From Tolypeutes matacus (Eukaryota; Chordata; Mammalia; Cingulata; Chlamyphoridae), in contig JAKSZT010053764.1 of assembly GCA_026826555.1 (NCBI GenBank), positions 33,482,778 through 33,546,777 on the forward strand: DNA of 64,000 nt, in the 5' to 3' direction. This document shows, in pieces, positions 25,980-54,685 of this stretch. Each line of letters opens with the position of its first letter. Position 1 is the stretch's first letter. The notes beneath the pieces were generated by a model. That model did not search any database and was not told the origin of the DNA. It worked only from the letters and a program-made list of their open reading frames with translations. A program made the position numbers and the translations under genes.

Positions 25980-26412
25980 GCCCTTCCTTTCTCTCAGTGT
26001 TTTCAGCTTGCCTCCTCTACTCGGGCACACAACCCTCCTGTCTGTTCCAGTATCACAGCAAGCTTTTCCCCACTTGAGGGCCTATGCACTTGTATTCCCT
26101 CTCTCTGGAACATTTTTCTCCTAGCTGTTCACAAGTTCACATGGTTGACTTTGGTGTCAGCTTGGATGTCATCTCTTTGAAGGGGCCTTCCTTGACCACT
26201 CCATCCCTTCTTACTTTCAGTCTTAGTGTACTGTTTAGCCCCTTTTTATCATATCATTTGCACTTGTGATTTTTGTTTTTTTTTTCCCCTTTAATTTTAC
26301 TTCCATTTTTATGTCTCCCTAGCCAGAAGGAAAGTTCTGTGAGGGCAGGGTCCTGATCTGCCTTTTGATTGTATTTCTGGTGCCTTAGGGCCCAGCAGAG
26401 TGCGTAACCCAT
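25980..26412 (+). mobile_element. L2 LINE 3' end
   Basis: The order TATGCACTTGTATTCCCTCT, GGCCTTCCTTGACCACTCC, GTGAGGGCAGGGTCCTGATC and CCCAGCAGAGTGCG is that of the L2 3' region in sense orientation. Confidence 0.8.
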
Positions 26413-26884
26413 ATGGGGATGCAGTACAATAACTGACTAAAGCAATTTTGGTGCTTTCTTATTAATAGGAGATACGTACACATCCCTTGTACCCTCGCCA
26501 TTAGTCTTGATGCCTCACTCACCTTAGAGTCATTTGTCAAGTTGGGTTTGCAAGTCTAGTCCTCCTAGTCTTCAAGTCTACCACCCTGACCCCATCCTAA
26601 CTCATGGTCATCCTGGAAGGCACATTTTATGAGAATTGTTTAACTGGAAAAAGAACAGAACTTATAAAGAGGGCACCAAGCCAAGAAGGCAGGTAGGTGC
26701 CCAAACTTGACATGCTGAATGTTTGAATCTGGAAAAGTGGAGTGGCTTTTCCTCAAAGTCTGAAGCTTAAGGAAATGCCCATTACCCTCTTTGGAAGAAA
26801 AACTGAGAGGAGAAATTCATAGTGGTTCTCAGGGCCTTGGGCTGTCCAAATTATGCTGTTGGCAAAAGCTTGGCCATTGCCTTT

Positions 26885-27085
26885 TAGTGCAGGCTCCCGA
26901 AATAAGTGTGAAAGGAACGGACAGTATGCCAACCACTTCACATGGTTACTTATTTAATCCTAATGGCACTCCGATAGGGCAGATATTCTTAGCTCCAATT
27001 TACAGATGTGAAAATTGAGACCTAGAGGAATTAACTGGAGCTAAGATTCGAAACCAGAGTACACTTATTCTAAACCCATGTTTAT
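26885..27085 (-). mobile_element. MIR SINE, minus strand
   Basis: CATGGTTACTTATTTAATCC, CAATTTACAGATGTGAAAAT, TAACTGGAGCTAAGATTCGA and AACCAGAGTACACTTATTC are the reverse-strand MIR core. Confidence 0.7.
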
Positions 27086-27487
27086 TCCATTCCCCTTTCC
27101 TCTAGATTCCAAGGACTATAAAACTAGGGCCTTAGTCATCTTTTTGTCCCCAGTATATAGTAGTCACTTAACTGAAGTGGTAGGATTCAGCTAGCGTCAC
27201 AATGTGAGATTCTTGCACAGTCTTGTTTTTTCATCCATCAGCTACTATTAAAAGCACTTATGAAGAATCACCCTCTTCCTCTTTCATCCCATCCCCAGTG
27301 AGGGAAGTCAGCCTCAGAGGTCTGTGATGTGACATTTGGATTAATCCTGTGTTCCTGAAAGCTTTTGGGCACACATGAGGTTGTGGGAACTTCTTACCTA
27401 GATTACTGAGCCTGAGATGATTACATACCAAAAGACTGGCAAGACAGTAGACTGTTGGCTGTATTAGCACAGTGCTGTTCTGTGATA

Positions 27488-27515
27488 GGGTGTGTGTGTG
27501 GGTGGGGGGGGGGGG
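27488..27515 (+). repeat. (GT)n-poly(G) tract
   Basis: GGGTGTGTGTGTGGGTGGGG continues into a run of G to 27515. It is G-rich on the TLE4 sense strand. Confidence 0.9.
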
Positions 27516-29029
27516 CTGTACCACAAAAGTTATAACTATACTTTGAATTATATTTATCTTCATTCATTCAGCAGATACTTACTGGATACTTATTCTGTGG
27601 TAGGAACTGTCCTTGCATTACAAAGTACAGGATGTCCTTCAAGCCGTATGTAATATTAAATAGCAAAAGTATACCATTGATCTAGTGTTCTTTCTTGTTA
27701 ATAAAATAGTGATTGATTGAATGGTATTCACCTCATATCTCAGTGTAGTAAGTGAGAGTATTTTCTTCCAGTCCATTTTCAGCATGTTGCTATTACCTCA
27801 ACATTTAGTTCAATGCCAAATTGCAGTTGGCTCCATTCAGCTCTGTTTACCTGAGTAGCACTGTAGTGATTAAATGTCACTGGGTACACCAAGTATATAA
27901 AAGTAATTAACCTAAAAGGACATGTTAGAATAAGGGTCAAGAACCTCTTTAGCTCATAGTGCCACCAGCAAGACTAAGTATTGACAGAGGTATTGCTGGC
28001 TGGGAGGGGTGGGAATTATGGACAGGGGAGAGGGAAATGGAAGGAGGTGAACAGAAGAAAGGGAAAGGTCAAAGAAGCAAACGCAACAGACCTGCACTTC
28101 CGGTTGTTTTAGATGGCAAGTAAAGCTAGTCTTTGGGATATTTTCTGTAGTTCTTTTATAATTTAGCTCTCTAACCTAAAATCATTTGGGGAGAGGGCAA
28201 GAGATTAGACTGTGACTTGACTTCACTTCACTCTCCACATTTCAACATTGGTTAGTGGAGTGCTGTGCCTGGTTAGACTGAAGTAATCTTGGCACATGGT
28301 GAATAGCCTCTTCCAGTATTTTATATATTTCATCAAACCCTTGCTTTTTCCTGTCTGGTGACCAAAAGGCTTCTACTTAAAATCATTTCTTTAGAACAAT
28401 TTGAAATTGTCAATCTAAAGCTCTGTGTCTCATTTGTTTTCATTCCTCAGTAAACTGAAGTCACCTTGTTAAACTGACATTAATGCTTTATGTTGATTTA
28501 AATTCTAAAAGTTACATAAAACTCTAGATAGCCTTGCTGGACTTAAAAATCAGCCATTGTAAAAAAAAAACTCCTTTTTTTCTTAAGCAAGTATTATATC
28601 TGCCTTATATTTGCCTTTTTCTTTCATCACCTTTTTGTAGTGACTTACTATCCAAAATAATAATAATAATAAAACCACATACCCCAAAAAAGGGAGTACT
28701 GAGGATTTCTTTCCTTTTACCACATACCTCCTTGGAGGATAGGCATTTCAGGGAGATTCCCAGGAATCCTTATTCTCTAAATGAGTGGCTATAGAAAAAC
28801 TACTGATGCCTGGATTCTCCCCATGGTATGTCTTTCAGGCAGGATTCATTTAAATCCTGCCTTTTCAGTGGTCAGACATCAATAAGATTTGTTTCTCCCT
28901 GGCCCCAGACAGCTGATAAGTACATGATGAGACACAAGGAAGAAGGTTAACCAGTTCACAAATGTTTCCCTTATACTGAGGTTTATCTCTTATAGAATAA
29001 AAAAGAAAAATTGGTGGCCCTTGATACAT

Positions 29030-29142
29030 TTATTCAACAACTGATATTTATTGTGTTCCTATCCAAAGGTCAGGCCTGGTGCTGACCTGGGGGAATGAAG
29101 CCTGCAGCCTTGATTGGTGGGAGAACAAACAGTGACAAGGCA
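29030..29142 (-). mobile_element. L2 LINE fragment
   Basis: TATTCAACAACTGATATTTA, CAGGCCTGGTGCTGACCTGG and GGGAGAACAAACAGTGACAA fit the reverse-strand L2 3' end. Confidence 0.6.
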
Positions 29143-29529
29143 TCACCTTTAACTCTCTTCTCTAGCTGGCATACATTTTGACCTTTGTTTTAGCCTTTCT
29201 TTTTTTTTTTTTTTTTTTTTACACTGCTTCCTCTTGATATCTTTCCTCATAATCCTGAAAATTGTCATATCACATATTACCACTTTGAAGACTGCCCCCC
29301 CTTTGATGTGGATGCATGCACCTGCACATATCACACATACACTCAGACACACACACTCATTCACAGCTATTTTTCCATGACAGTCATTATATCGAGTATG
29401 CAGCATATTAGAAATAAGGCACAGCAGTACATGCCTTTCAGGAATTCTTTATCTCCAGTCTCAGTGTAATGAAAGTAATATGGGAACAAGCAAGATATAT
29501 GTATGAACATTTCAAGTTTTGCACTTACT

Positions 29530-29985
29530 CATTTGTTCAGCAGCCATTAATTGAGTATGTATTGTGCCACGCACCATACCAAGTGCTGGGTTTACAGTGG
29601 TGATGAAAACAACCATGGTCCCTTCCTTCATGGCCCTTATGGTCCAGTGGGGGGAGACAAGAAAATAATCAAAGTAATCAAAACCATGTTAATATGCTAT
29701 GCTAGCAAGGAAGTAAATGAGGCTGTGATAAGAGATTTACAGAAGGGATCGCCTTGGATAGCATTGAATAACAAGTCCTTTCTGGGAAGTTGGTTTTTAA
29801 GCTGAGACATCAAAGATGAAAAGATGCTAGCCACTCAGAGGCCAGAAGCCTGCACAAGGGCCCTGAGGATTGAAAGATTTTGGGGGTGTCCAGTGCTTTT
29901 AGCTAGAAAGAGACTTCAAGGTGATATTGGAGAAGGTGTGGGGACCAGATCAGGCCTTAGCTTCTATTAAGTGGTGGTAGATGAT
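29530..29985 (-). mobile_element. L2 LINE, longer minus-strand copy
   Basis: ATTGAGTATGTATTGTGCCA, CATACCAAGTGCTGGGTTTA, GTCCAGTGGGGGGAGACAAG, CTGAGACATCAAAGATGAAA and AAGGGCCCTGAGGATTGAAA keep the L2 order on the reverse strand. Confidence 0.8.
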
Positions 29986-30027
29986 TGTAGTAATGGGTGT
30001 TGATTTCTATTGCAACTTGACTTTTAG

Positions 30028-30185
30028 AACTGTGTCATCTGATACGGTAGCCATCAGCCCTTTGTGGCTGTTGAGCAATAGAAATGTGGCCAGTCTAAAT
30101 GGAGATGCTATGCTCTCTTAAGTGTAAAATGCACACCAGAATTTAAAGACTTGGTATGGGAAAAAAAAGGAATGTAAAATGTCTC
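30028..30185 (+). mobile_element. hAT-type fossil (CTGTCCAATA...GTAGCCA family)
   Basis: GATACGGTAGCCATCAGCCC, TGTGGCTGTTGAGCAATAGA and AAATGTGGCCAG belong to the same family as the element at 56277-56585. It is truncated. Confidence 0.6.
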
Positions 30186-30824
30186 ATAAATCTGGATTTA
30201 AATATATTATTAAAATTATTTTTATCTGTTTCTTCTAAATATTTTTAATCTTGTTACTAGAAAAATTTAAATTACATAAATGGCTCACATTATATTTCTG
30301 TTTGTCTGTGCTGTTCTAGAACATACCTCCTTTTTCCTTTAATAATTTAATGAAGAGAATCTTAAGAACAAATTGGCTAAGTGATCCCTGAAGACTGTTT
30401 AGCCAGCTTGTACTAGTGTGAAGAAGACCTGGAGTTTCTTACTAATAACCCTAATATTATGAGGTAGCGTCCCTTTAAGTTGATAAACTGTTGTTTCCTT
30501 CTATGTTCCTACTGAATTGTCTTCAGATATTGTATACAGTATATTTGTATACATAATAAGAATATATATGAGGCTCTGTGGAGTTAACACTCTTGGAAAA
30601 AGAAAAAAAATGTTTAGCTTTTTCCAGTGGATTAGTGGGGGAAAAAAATACCAACATGAAAAGACTTTTCTTTTCCAATAAATTTTAATAGTTACTAAAA
30701 TGAGGATTCTGGTCTTTAAGGATATAGCTTGCCAAGTCTTAAAGCTGAGTCATTTATTTTCTCTGAGCAGCTACCCTACTTCAGCTGTTAGAGAAAAGTG
30801 TTGATACTTCGACTCAAGAAGGAA

Positions 30825-31063
30825 AATTTCAGGGTGTATATCTATGTTAATAAAAACTTAAAAAAATATATAGTACTGTACAACACAGTGAACCCTAATA
30901 TAAATTATGGGCTATAGTTAATAGTAGAGGTATACAAATACTCTTTCATGAATTGTAACAAATATATCACACTAAATGAAAGGTAATAATAGTATGGTAT
31001 ATGGGAACTCTGTATTTTATGCATTTTTCTATAAACCTACATTCTCTAATAAAAAAAAAAACA
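30825..31063 (+). mobile_element. L1 3' UTR fragment with A-tail
   Basis: CTGTACAACACAGTGAACCC, GGGCTATAGTTAATAG and a terminal CTCTAATAAAAAA run match the L1 3' end also present at 62520-62748. It is 5'-truncated in the intron. Confidence 0.75.
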
Positions 31064-31929
31064 ACAGCATAGTACCTGAATATATCTAAAGCAATTTCAC
31101 CATCTCAGAAATGACAGCAGAGAAATTTTTGCCATCCTCCTCTGCCCTTTGTTTTTAGGGCCATCAGACTCAGACACCACATCATATTTGGTGGCAAGAC
31201 TTAAGATCAGTGATGTTAGTAGGTGGATATTCTTATATTTTATAGGAGGTATACGGAAAAAAATAATCTCAGAAGAAGGTGGCCAGGTTGCATGTGACTG
31301 TAATTTATATAGTCTGCATACAAGATTTATAGAATCAGTATTAATGAGGGAAAGGACTTCTTGGTGTGAAGTCTTGGTGAAGGGCAAAAGCACATTGAAA
31401 TATTAGGGCGTGCAAACTTTGAGAAAGCCCATTGGATTGAAGAATATGAAAGTTTTGGGAGTTATAAGATAGTTTATAAGATCTGACTGACTTCTATACA
31501 ATATGAAGTTATGTGCACTTGACTATTTTTTATTAGTTTCTGATAAGACTGTTAATACTATGCCATCTCTAATCAGGAATAATACTACTTGATTGACTGC
31601 ATTTATGTTTTGGATTCTTTCGTCCATCAGTGGGGATGGGGTGTACTTACCTCTCTCATTTACTCCTTTTCATGCTGAGGCCATGAAAAAAAAAAACAAA
31701 CATGAATGAATGAATGAATATTGAAGTGCTGTATGTAGCTTTCTGTTGCTTGAAGAAAATTATGTAGAACTCTTATAGTCTAAGTATTTTGACTTGTGGA
31801 ACCAATTCAGCCTACTGGAAGGCAAGGTGTGTATTTCATTCACGTTTGTATTTAGCAAGTATTCAGTGAATACCTGTTGACTGAGAACCTAAATGGGCTA
31901 AGATAATGTGGTGATTTCCACATTAGTTG

Positions 31930-32178
31930 AAGAGAAAAGCTTATATGAGGGCCTACTAGATACTAGGGAGTATCCTTTATAACCTGCACTCTTCTTTAAT
32001 TCTCTGCAACTCTGTAAATTAAATACTACATCATCCTCATTTTAGCCCCAGGGGAAATGGAAGCTTAGAGAGATTCTTAACTAGCCCAAGGTCCTACAGC
32101 ACATGTGGGTCAGCTGGGCCTTGCACCCAGGGCTGTCTGACTCTGGTATCCATAGCATGACCACTGTAACACAGCCTC
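31930..32178 (-). mobile_element. MIR SINE, minus strand
   Basis: ATCATCCTCATTTTAGCCCC, GATTCTTAACTAGCCCAAGG, CTTGCACCCAGGGCTGTCTG and CATAGCATGACCACTGTAAC match MIR in reverse. Confidence 0.75.
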
Positions 32179-34437
32179 TCTTCTTAATCATTCCTCTGGT
32201 TGTCAGTCCCTCTGGTTTGAAGGTATTTTGATTAGCAAAAGAAATTTTTCTTGATCCATGTTTCTCTAACCAGGAGAGGAACAGAAAAACAAAGACAAGA
32301 ATAGTTGTATCATTTTAAAGAACATGTTGTTCATGAAACATTATACAAGGTGATACATTTATTAAGAACAGACTCACTACTTCACATGGAGATTATGTTA
32401 AATCCTGTTTTAACAAGAACAGGTCTTCAGAAAGTCCCAAACATATTTGAAGGTGAATTTTGATTTATGTTGATTTGACAAAAGCAAGTTCTATGAGGGT
32501 TATATACCGATTGTGTTTTTAATGACTTCCTTAATCAGGCATGTAATTTTAAAAAGTCTTGGTGTAATGAGCAGTTAACTGACACCAGTGACTGGCTTAG
32601 AGCCCTACCATATTCATGTTTTTTCACCACCAGCATGTTATAAATTTTAAGTTAATTTACATAAATCTGCATGAGTTATGAATCTGTTTATAAGATTTGT
32701 GCATTAGAAAATAATTTTCATTTTAAAAGTTTTTATATTTACTTCCTCCCAATTGATTATTTTTCCATCTATAATGGTGATTTCCTTATAAATGAGGTAA
32801 TATGTGTTAAAAATGTTTTATCAGTCACAAAGAACTCTATGAATGGGAATGTTAACAATTTCGTGTAATAATGTACAGTATCTCAGCTAATCAGAAATGC
32901 CATTTTAATGTGTACTGTACTACACGTTTGGTATACATAGATTTAATCAAAATATTACTTTTACTTCAAAACTTGTTGACAGTATTTCTAAAATGTGAAA
33001 TGTTTTAAGAACTAATGAATGTAATTGACTGTGGATGATTCATGATTGTAGAGCTCATCCTTCTGCAGATTGGCCCTGCAAAGTAGAAGTGGATTGAGTT
33101 TCTCCTGATCTCTAGTAATACATTGGTCTTTCTGAATTCAAGAAAGTCGTTAGTATCCATTTCTTTTCTGGACATTGGTCTTTTGCTTATTTAAGGGATT
33201 GCAAAGGAAATTGATTAAGAGGAGATTTTGGTTTTGGTATTAATAAAGCTTCCACAAGGCTCTTTTTTCAGCCTGTCTACTCTGTCCTGTCCCCTTCCCA
33301 CCCACTCCCCCACAAATAAGTATTGAATTGTCCCGGACACTAACCCTGAATCAGACTATCACTTGAGAATTTCTATATTGAATAAACTGTAGTTAGAATG
33401 ATAGTATACTTTATCATCTAGACTGAGCTGTTTTTGAGAGTAGGAAAGGGGCGCTATTGATAATTATGCCTGGACATAGGTGTAAAATGGGGTAATCCAG
33501 GACTTTTAGCCATCCTAGTCACATTTTCATGGTACCTTCTGCCCTATTGTCATCCCCTTTATCTTTTTGAGAACTGATTGACTCTTTGTTACCAAGTAGA
33601 TGAAGTTTTTGAAGGCCATACCCAATAAGCTGTTTGCTTTAGGTTGTCCATTCTACCTTTAGCATATTCTTTTTGGTTGGAATCTTGTGAAGTGGGCAAG
33701 GATGTCTGAGCACTGTACCTATGTGAATGAAAAGCAGAATTAGCTTGATGTGCATTTGAAATGAAATGAGAAAGTCCATTGTGGAGGTGGTATTTATAGT
33801 CTTGCCTCAGTACAGTGTCAAACCAAAACCTTATTGTGATTGTTCAAAGAAGTGTTTTGGCTAATGGCAGCATATTAAACCCCTGTCATTCTGAACCATC
33901 TGAATATCTGTGCTGAGGGGAATGTGCTACACGAATGTCTAGAATAGTTATCATGAGCCTTAAAATGAAAGATTCACACTAGCCCACCATCCCACTCTTG
34001 ATAGGAAATACAATTAGCTGTTGTGCACTGTACAGTGATGGTGCCTGCTTGGTATTGCATTTAGGGGCTCAGTGATGGGTCTGGGACTATGCCATGTACT
34101 TGATGTAGATTTTTTCACTTCGTCCACAGAGCAGCTCAATGAAAAAGGGTTGTCATCCCAGACTACAGAGAGGCAACCAGGGCTAAGAGAAGCTGTGCAA
34201 CATCCCCACGCTACATGGATATTAAGTCAAAGACTCTTGACTCAAATGCAGCCTCAAGAGTCTTGACTTAAATCTGGAGTCTGGCTCCAGAGAAAATACT
34301 CTTGCCTGCTATTAAAATCTGCTACCTATTATTAAAATTAGCTAATTATAACAACACTTTTTTTTTTTTTTTGCTGGGGGATACTTTTACAGATCTCTTT
34401 CACATCCTTGGTCAACTTTGATCTTTTTTTTCTCCCC

Positions 34438-34539
34438 TATGGAACGCTTCATGAATTTGTGTGTCATCCTTACGCAGGGGCCATGCTAATCTCCTCTGTG
34501 TCATTCCAGTTTTAGTATATGTGCTGCCAAAGCAAGCAC
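34438..34539 (-). pseudogene. U6 snRNA retropseudogene (antisense to TLE4)
   Basis: The reverse complement follows U6 snRNA from the 5' GTGCT.GCTT.GGCAGCACAT region through CATGGCCCCTGCG to the 3' GCGTTCCATA, with several substitutions. A T-run on the + strand, which is an A-tail on the element strand, and a perfect 14-bp TSD (TCAACTTTGATCTT at 34412-34425 and 34540-34553) show L1-type retroposition. Without upstream snRNA promoter elements and with mutations in conserved positions, it is unlikely to be functional. Confidence 0.92.
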
Positions 34540-36039
34540 TCAACTTTGATCTTGAGGTGAGCAGAGGCATAACGGTGAAGATGTAAGGCTGTTGGTTTCA
34601 AATCGGGGGGTATCACTTTCCTGGCTGACTTGGTGAATAACCTCAGTATAGTCTAGATTGGATTTCAAACTGGGATTTAGAATTTTCTCATTTTGAGATG
34701 AGACCTTGACTTGAAATGTTACGAATAACTGTCTCTAAAGCTTATCTTTTGTTACCAAAGTAACTGGGGTTTCCATATAATAAGACTTATAAATAAATTT
34801 TTATTTATTTATTTTTTTTCTTGACTCCCCCTTTTGTTTCATTAAGCACATGTACCTTATTCTTTTTTAATATTCTATTATAACTCCTTACTTTTCAAAA
34901 ATGCATATGTGGCCAAATAAATGGAGCTTTTTACTAATCATTCATATCAGAGTATTTTTGCCCTCTTGGATAGGCCATTGCTTCTGATTGTGACTTTCCT
35001 TTCATAACAAATTTTCTAATATATTTACATGATCGAACTATAATGAGAAAAGGTTTATGTTTAATATTCCTAATTGTGTAGATTTTTACAGGGTCATGAT
35101 TCAGCTCCAGTAAGTTTCTTATGTAGATAGCTTTGGGAAATATCTAACCCAGCTAATCTTATAAAATAATAAATAAAAATCAGCTTTTCTGATAAAAGTA
35201 TGACTTTTTCCTTAACAGTATTTACTCTTAATTCCTCCTGTTCATGTGCTCAGCAAAGAAACAAGTGGCCTTTCAGTGACAAAACAGTGGACTTCTAAGA
35301 TTCATGATGATAGTCCTTGCCAATTCCAATTTGATTCCAGAGCAATTATGTTATTAGAGCATTGCTGATTGTCCCAGTGCCCAGTGTGCAGCTTAACCTT
35401 TAAATGCTAGTGATAATTAACTACTTTATCATTCTACCAGAACTCTCTAACATGATGTAACTCTGTTCTATAGTAAAATTCAAAAATAAAATGCTGTCTA
35501 CAGAAACCAGAGACAGTGAACTTAAGAAAAATTAAGATAGTTCATTGTACAAGTGTTCAATAAATGAGGAAGCATTTAATAAATAAGGAACATCACCATT
35601 TAATATTAATGTTTAAGAAAGTATTTCATCATTGTTTGGAAATGAGTCTTTCCTTTTGATCAGAGTGGAAATAGCTTTCAGTAGAATGAATCAGCATCAA
35701 AAGACTTAGATAAACATAAACACATACACTCCTATTTTACTAATTTTTTTGTAAAATGTCAAATTGATAGGCTGAAAGCATCTTGAGGTGTCGATAAAAG
35801 GGTGAAAGTGAAAGGGCAGAGCTGCCATGCACCTTACACAGTTCCAAGGGTTGCGCACCACTGCTCATATCAAATCTAGTGAATGGTTTCCTGTGGAATT
35901 GTTCAGCCATACCGTCCTCTGAAAGGAAATGTATTACGTGAACTTTAGATTAAAATTGAGGCGTACATAGGGAATGTTTACAGTCATTTGTGTTCCAAAA
36001 ACATCTTTGAGCAGTTAATCTCTGCTGCTCACTGCGCTC

Positions 36040-36500
36040 ACCCCTCAGGAACCCATAACCTGGAGTGGGAAGTGGCCTTGTAAACAGATGGCCATAAATG
36101 TATTATGGATGCTTTACTCATTAGGTAAACAGAAGGTTAAAGGAACAAAGAGGAATGATTGACAGATTCTGCCTAACTGCAGTTGAGGGAGTTTTGAAAG
36201 GTGGCATTAGAACTGTTTTTTAAAGGATGAAGAGGATTTCAAAAGATAGATACTAAGGCAAAGGGCATTCCCAGGAAAAAAAAAAAGCCTGCAGAGACAA
36301 TGAAATTATGCAGAGCATTGGGGATTGGCAAGCCCACAGTGCTGATGTGGGAGAAAAGGTCAAGGTTCTAGATTGGGGTGTATAGTAAAGGCCATTTTTT
36401 AACTGCCATACACAGAAATTTGGACTTTTTGTCCTATGGATGATGGGAAACTACTTCTCATTTTTGAGGAGGAGTGAGAAGTGATCGGATCTCTCTTTGG
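36040..36500 (-). mobile_element. L2 LINE, minus-strand copy
   Basis: AGGAACCCATAACCTGGAGT, GCAAAGGGCATTCCCAGG, CCTGCAGAGACAATGAAATT, TGATGGGAAACTACTTCTC and GAAGTGATCGGATCTCTC follow the reverse-strand L2 order. Confidence 0.7.
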
Positions 36501-36789
36501 AAAATATGAATCCCAGAAGCGTGGAGGATAGACTTGAGAGGGGAGCCTTTAGATATGGAGTTCTGGCATTAAACATGGTAATTAGTAGTTCACGGATGGT
36601 GTTTGCACACAGTTTCAATGGAGTGTTGTTCATAGACACCTGAGCACAGTGGGCTGTGGTGTGAAAGCGAAGCAGGATGCATTGAACCAAGGCTTCTCCT
36701 CTCTCAAATTTGAAGAAAAGGAAAGATGGGTCTGTGACTTGGGAATGAGGACTAGAACTCAAAGAACAGTCAAAAAAGTAGGCTACTTT

Positions 36790-36880
36790 TTTTTTTTTTT
36801 TTTTTTTTTTTAAGGAGATGCCAGGGATTGAACCCAGGACCTTGAGCATGTTCTCAACCACTAAGCTGCAGCCACTCCTC
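36790..36880 (-). mobile_element. DAS SINE, minus strand, long poly(T)
   Basis: About 25 T residues are followed by the reverse complement of a tRNA-like head (GGATTGAACCCAGGACC, CAACCACTAAGCTGCAGCC). The near-identical flanks AGTAGGCTACTTTT at 36777 and AGTAGTCTACTTTT at 36881 form the TSD, with one mismatch. Confidence 0.82.
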
Positions 36881-38874
36881 AGTAGTCTACTTTTTAAAAC
36901 TTGTGTGACTTCTTAATGTTTTGTTTCAATTCTCAACTTTACTGAATAAAGCCCGCCCTCTTTCTACCACCAAGCTTAAGGTTGAGTAATTGAATCAGGA
37001 CAGTTACTGGGTTTGATGCTGACATTTGACAGAGTGTTCACATAAAGTCTTGAGGGGAGCCGACGCAGGAGGGAAGGGTTTAGAGACAACCAGCCCGTAT
37101 CAATGGGCACCTGCTCATTGATCCTTCCCATCTTCCCTACCCACCCTCTTAACTTCCACCCATACCCACACTTGCACCCCTGCCTTTGGAGCTACTTGTA
37201 AAGTTGCCATCACCACAACTAACCACTGGGGCAGTGGTCTCTTGGTAGCTATGCAGACCCAGGTATGAAAAAAAGTCTTGCTTTTCGTCTAGCAACATGC
37301 TTTGAAAGTTTAGTCCAAAAAGAGAATACAGCATATGTTTCAGTAGAAATAAAATGGAAAATAGAGTCGAAAGTTCTGGATATACTGCAATTAAAAGACC
37401 CTTGTAAATTGCTTATATCTTTATGAATGTTAATTTTTCCCAACAGGCTAAGATAAAGGAAGGGGGAGAGCCCAAAGAGTTAGTTTTATATAAGATGAAT
37501 AAACTTATAAATGAGGAAGAGCTTTTCTGAACAGTTTTCTGAATTGATTTGAACGCTGGGCAAAGATATTCAAACTATTTGGTCCAATCTAATTAAAACT
37601 GGAATTTCTGGGACTGGTGGTGATTCTTTCTTCTTCTAGAACTTGTTTTCCTAGATACTTTATCTGCAAGTATTCTTTTCATTACCCTCTAAGGTCAACC
37701 CTTTCTAAACCCCAGGCTGAGTTAATTTACCACTTGTGAGTCCTGCTACTCAAGCCTTCAAGATTCACACCAGCAGATTAGTCCTGCCCTCAGTTCTGCT
37801 TTTTCTCTTGTACCTCACCTTTATTTAGATCTTTTAACTGGCCTGTCTGTAACATAGACACTAGCCACTTAAGATTAGTTCCAGTCTTCAGTGAAGCTTT
37901 TTCTTTACTTCGTCCATACCACACCAACATTCATGGCACCTAAACGTGTCCAGTGACCACCTGGCCTTAATGGCAGACAGACTCATTCTTTGTGCCTCGC
38001 AGCCTGTCACCTTACTGTGTAGGGACTTCTGCAGTTGAGAGCTCTTCGGAAGAGCAGAGATGAAAGACAAGGTATGAGCCCACACAGATCCCCTCTTGAT
38101 TCCCCTATGTGCCCGTGCTCTCGAGAGGGATGGGCCACGTTTCTCCACTCCCTGGTTCTAACTGGGTTCATGATTTCCAGTGATTAAAGGATCAGGTTCA
38201 TGAAAACTCATGGAATCAGAAAGGAATAAAGTACATTTTTTCAGGTGTGCTTTACCTGCCACTCTGAATGTCCCAAGCCCTTAAGCTGCAGGGATAAGCA
38301 AAGTTCTATAAGTGTGACTCTTTATGTCAGTTGAGCACCAGCTTTGTTTGCTTAAATCCCCAAAGAGTGCTTCTCTTTTTCTTTGAAGAATTATTAATTA
38401 TCTCCTAAACTGGACTGTTTTTAAAATTTTTCAGAAGTTCTCTATAGGGGCTTGAAATATTGACCTCCTATTACCAGCAAATTTTTTAAATCTCTTATTT
38501 TCTTTCCCTTTTCTTTTGTATATCTCTTTCTTCCCCCACCTTTCTAAAGGTTCTTCAACAGACTAAGATAAACATACCCTTTAGACCAAACCTGTTGTCT
38601 TTTAAGTTTAAACTATTCTCTTTACCTCCCTTTTTACTCACTCTGTTTCATCTTCCTGCTTTCTTTTTTTTTTTTTTTCCTTATTCCTTTCTCCTTTTTC
38701 TGTTTATCTTTGACTTTCCTTCTATACCCCTATTTTCTTCTTCCTTTCATTTCCACACTTTGCTTAACAGCTCTGGAAGTGTGTACTAAAAAAAAAGTAA
38801 GTCTCAAGTGATTGTAAAAATTGCACTGGTAAATAGACGGACATTTCTCAGTGCTGTTTCCCCTTCTATTCCAG

Positions 38875-54373
<15,499 letters not shown>

Positions 54374-54685
54374 GGACAAATCTTCATGTGAACTGGACTC
54401 CTCCTTTTAGCACTTTGCTCTATCCTTTTTTTTCCCCCTCATCTAAAACCAAGGATTTCAAATACTCATTGCAGTTGTGGAGTTTAATCCCCTTCCTTAA
54501 TCCCCCTTCTTACTTCGCTTTTTAATTGTGAATACTTATTAAGAACCTGTGATACCAAATCTTCAGATATCTACTTGGAAGAACACGGAACAAGCATACT
54601 TAACAGTGAAGGGATCTTTAATTATGTATTATAGCTGTAATATATTTATTTTGTTTAAAGAAGGCTTTCTAACAATGACTGACTA

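Larger units (their letters stand above)
1..38874 (+). other. TLE4: TLE4 intron, 3' part of a very long intron
   Basis: No exon of the Q or GP domain and no other conserved coding exon was recognised in these 38.9 kb. Since the exon at 38875 needs an upstream partner encoding about 203 residues, the stretch is read as one intron continuing beyond the window start. The listed repeats account for part of it. The rest, including most of 3200-6000, 32200-34400 and 37000-38800, is unique-looking AT-rich DNA where nothing specific was seen. No CpG-rich promoter-like block was noticed. Confidence 0.75.

Noticed and set aside
36451..36861. 136-residue minus-strand open frame
   Set aside because: It runs through an L2 copy and the poly(T) of a SINE, so the frame is made of repeats.
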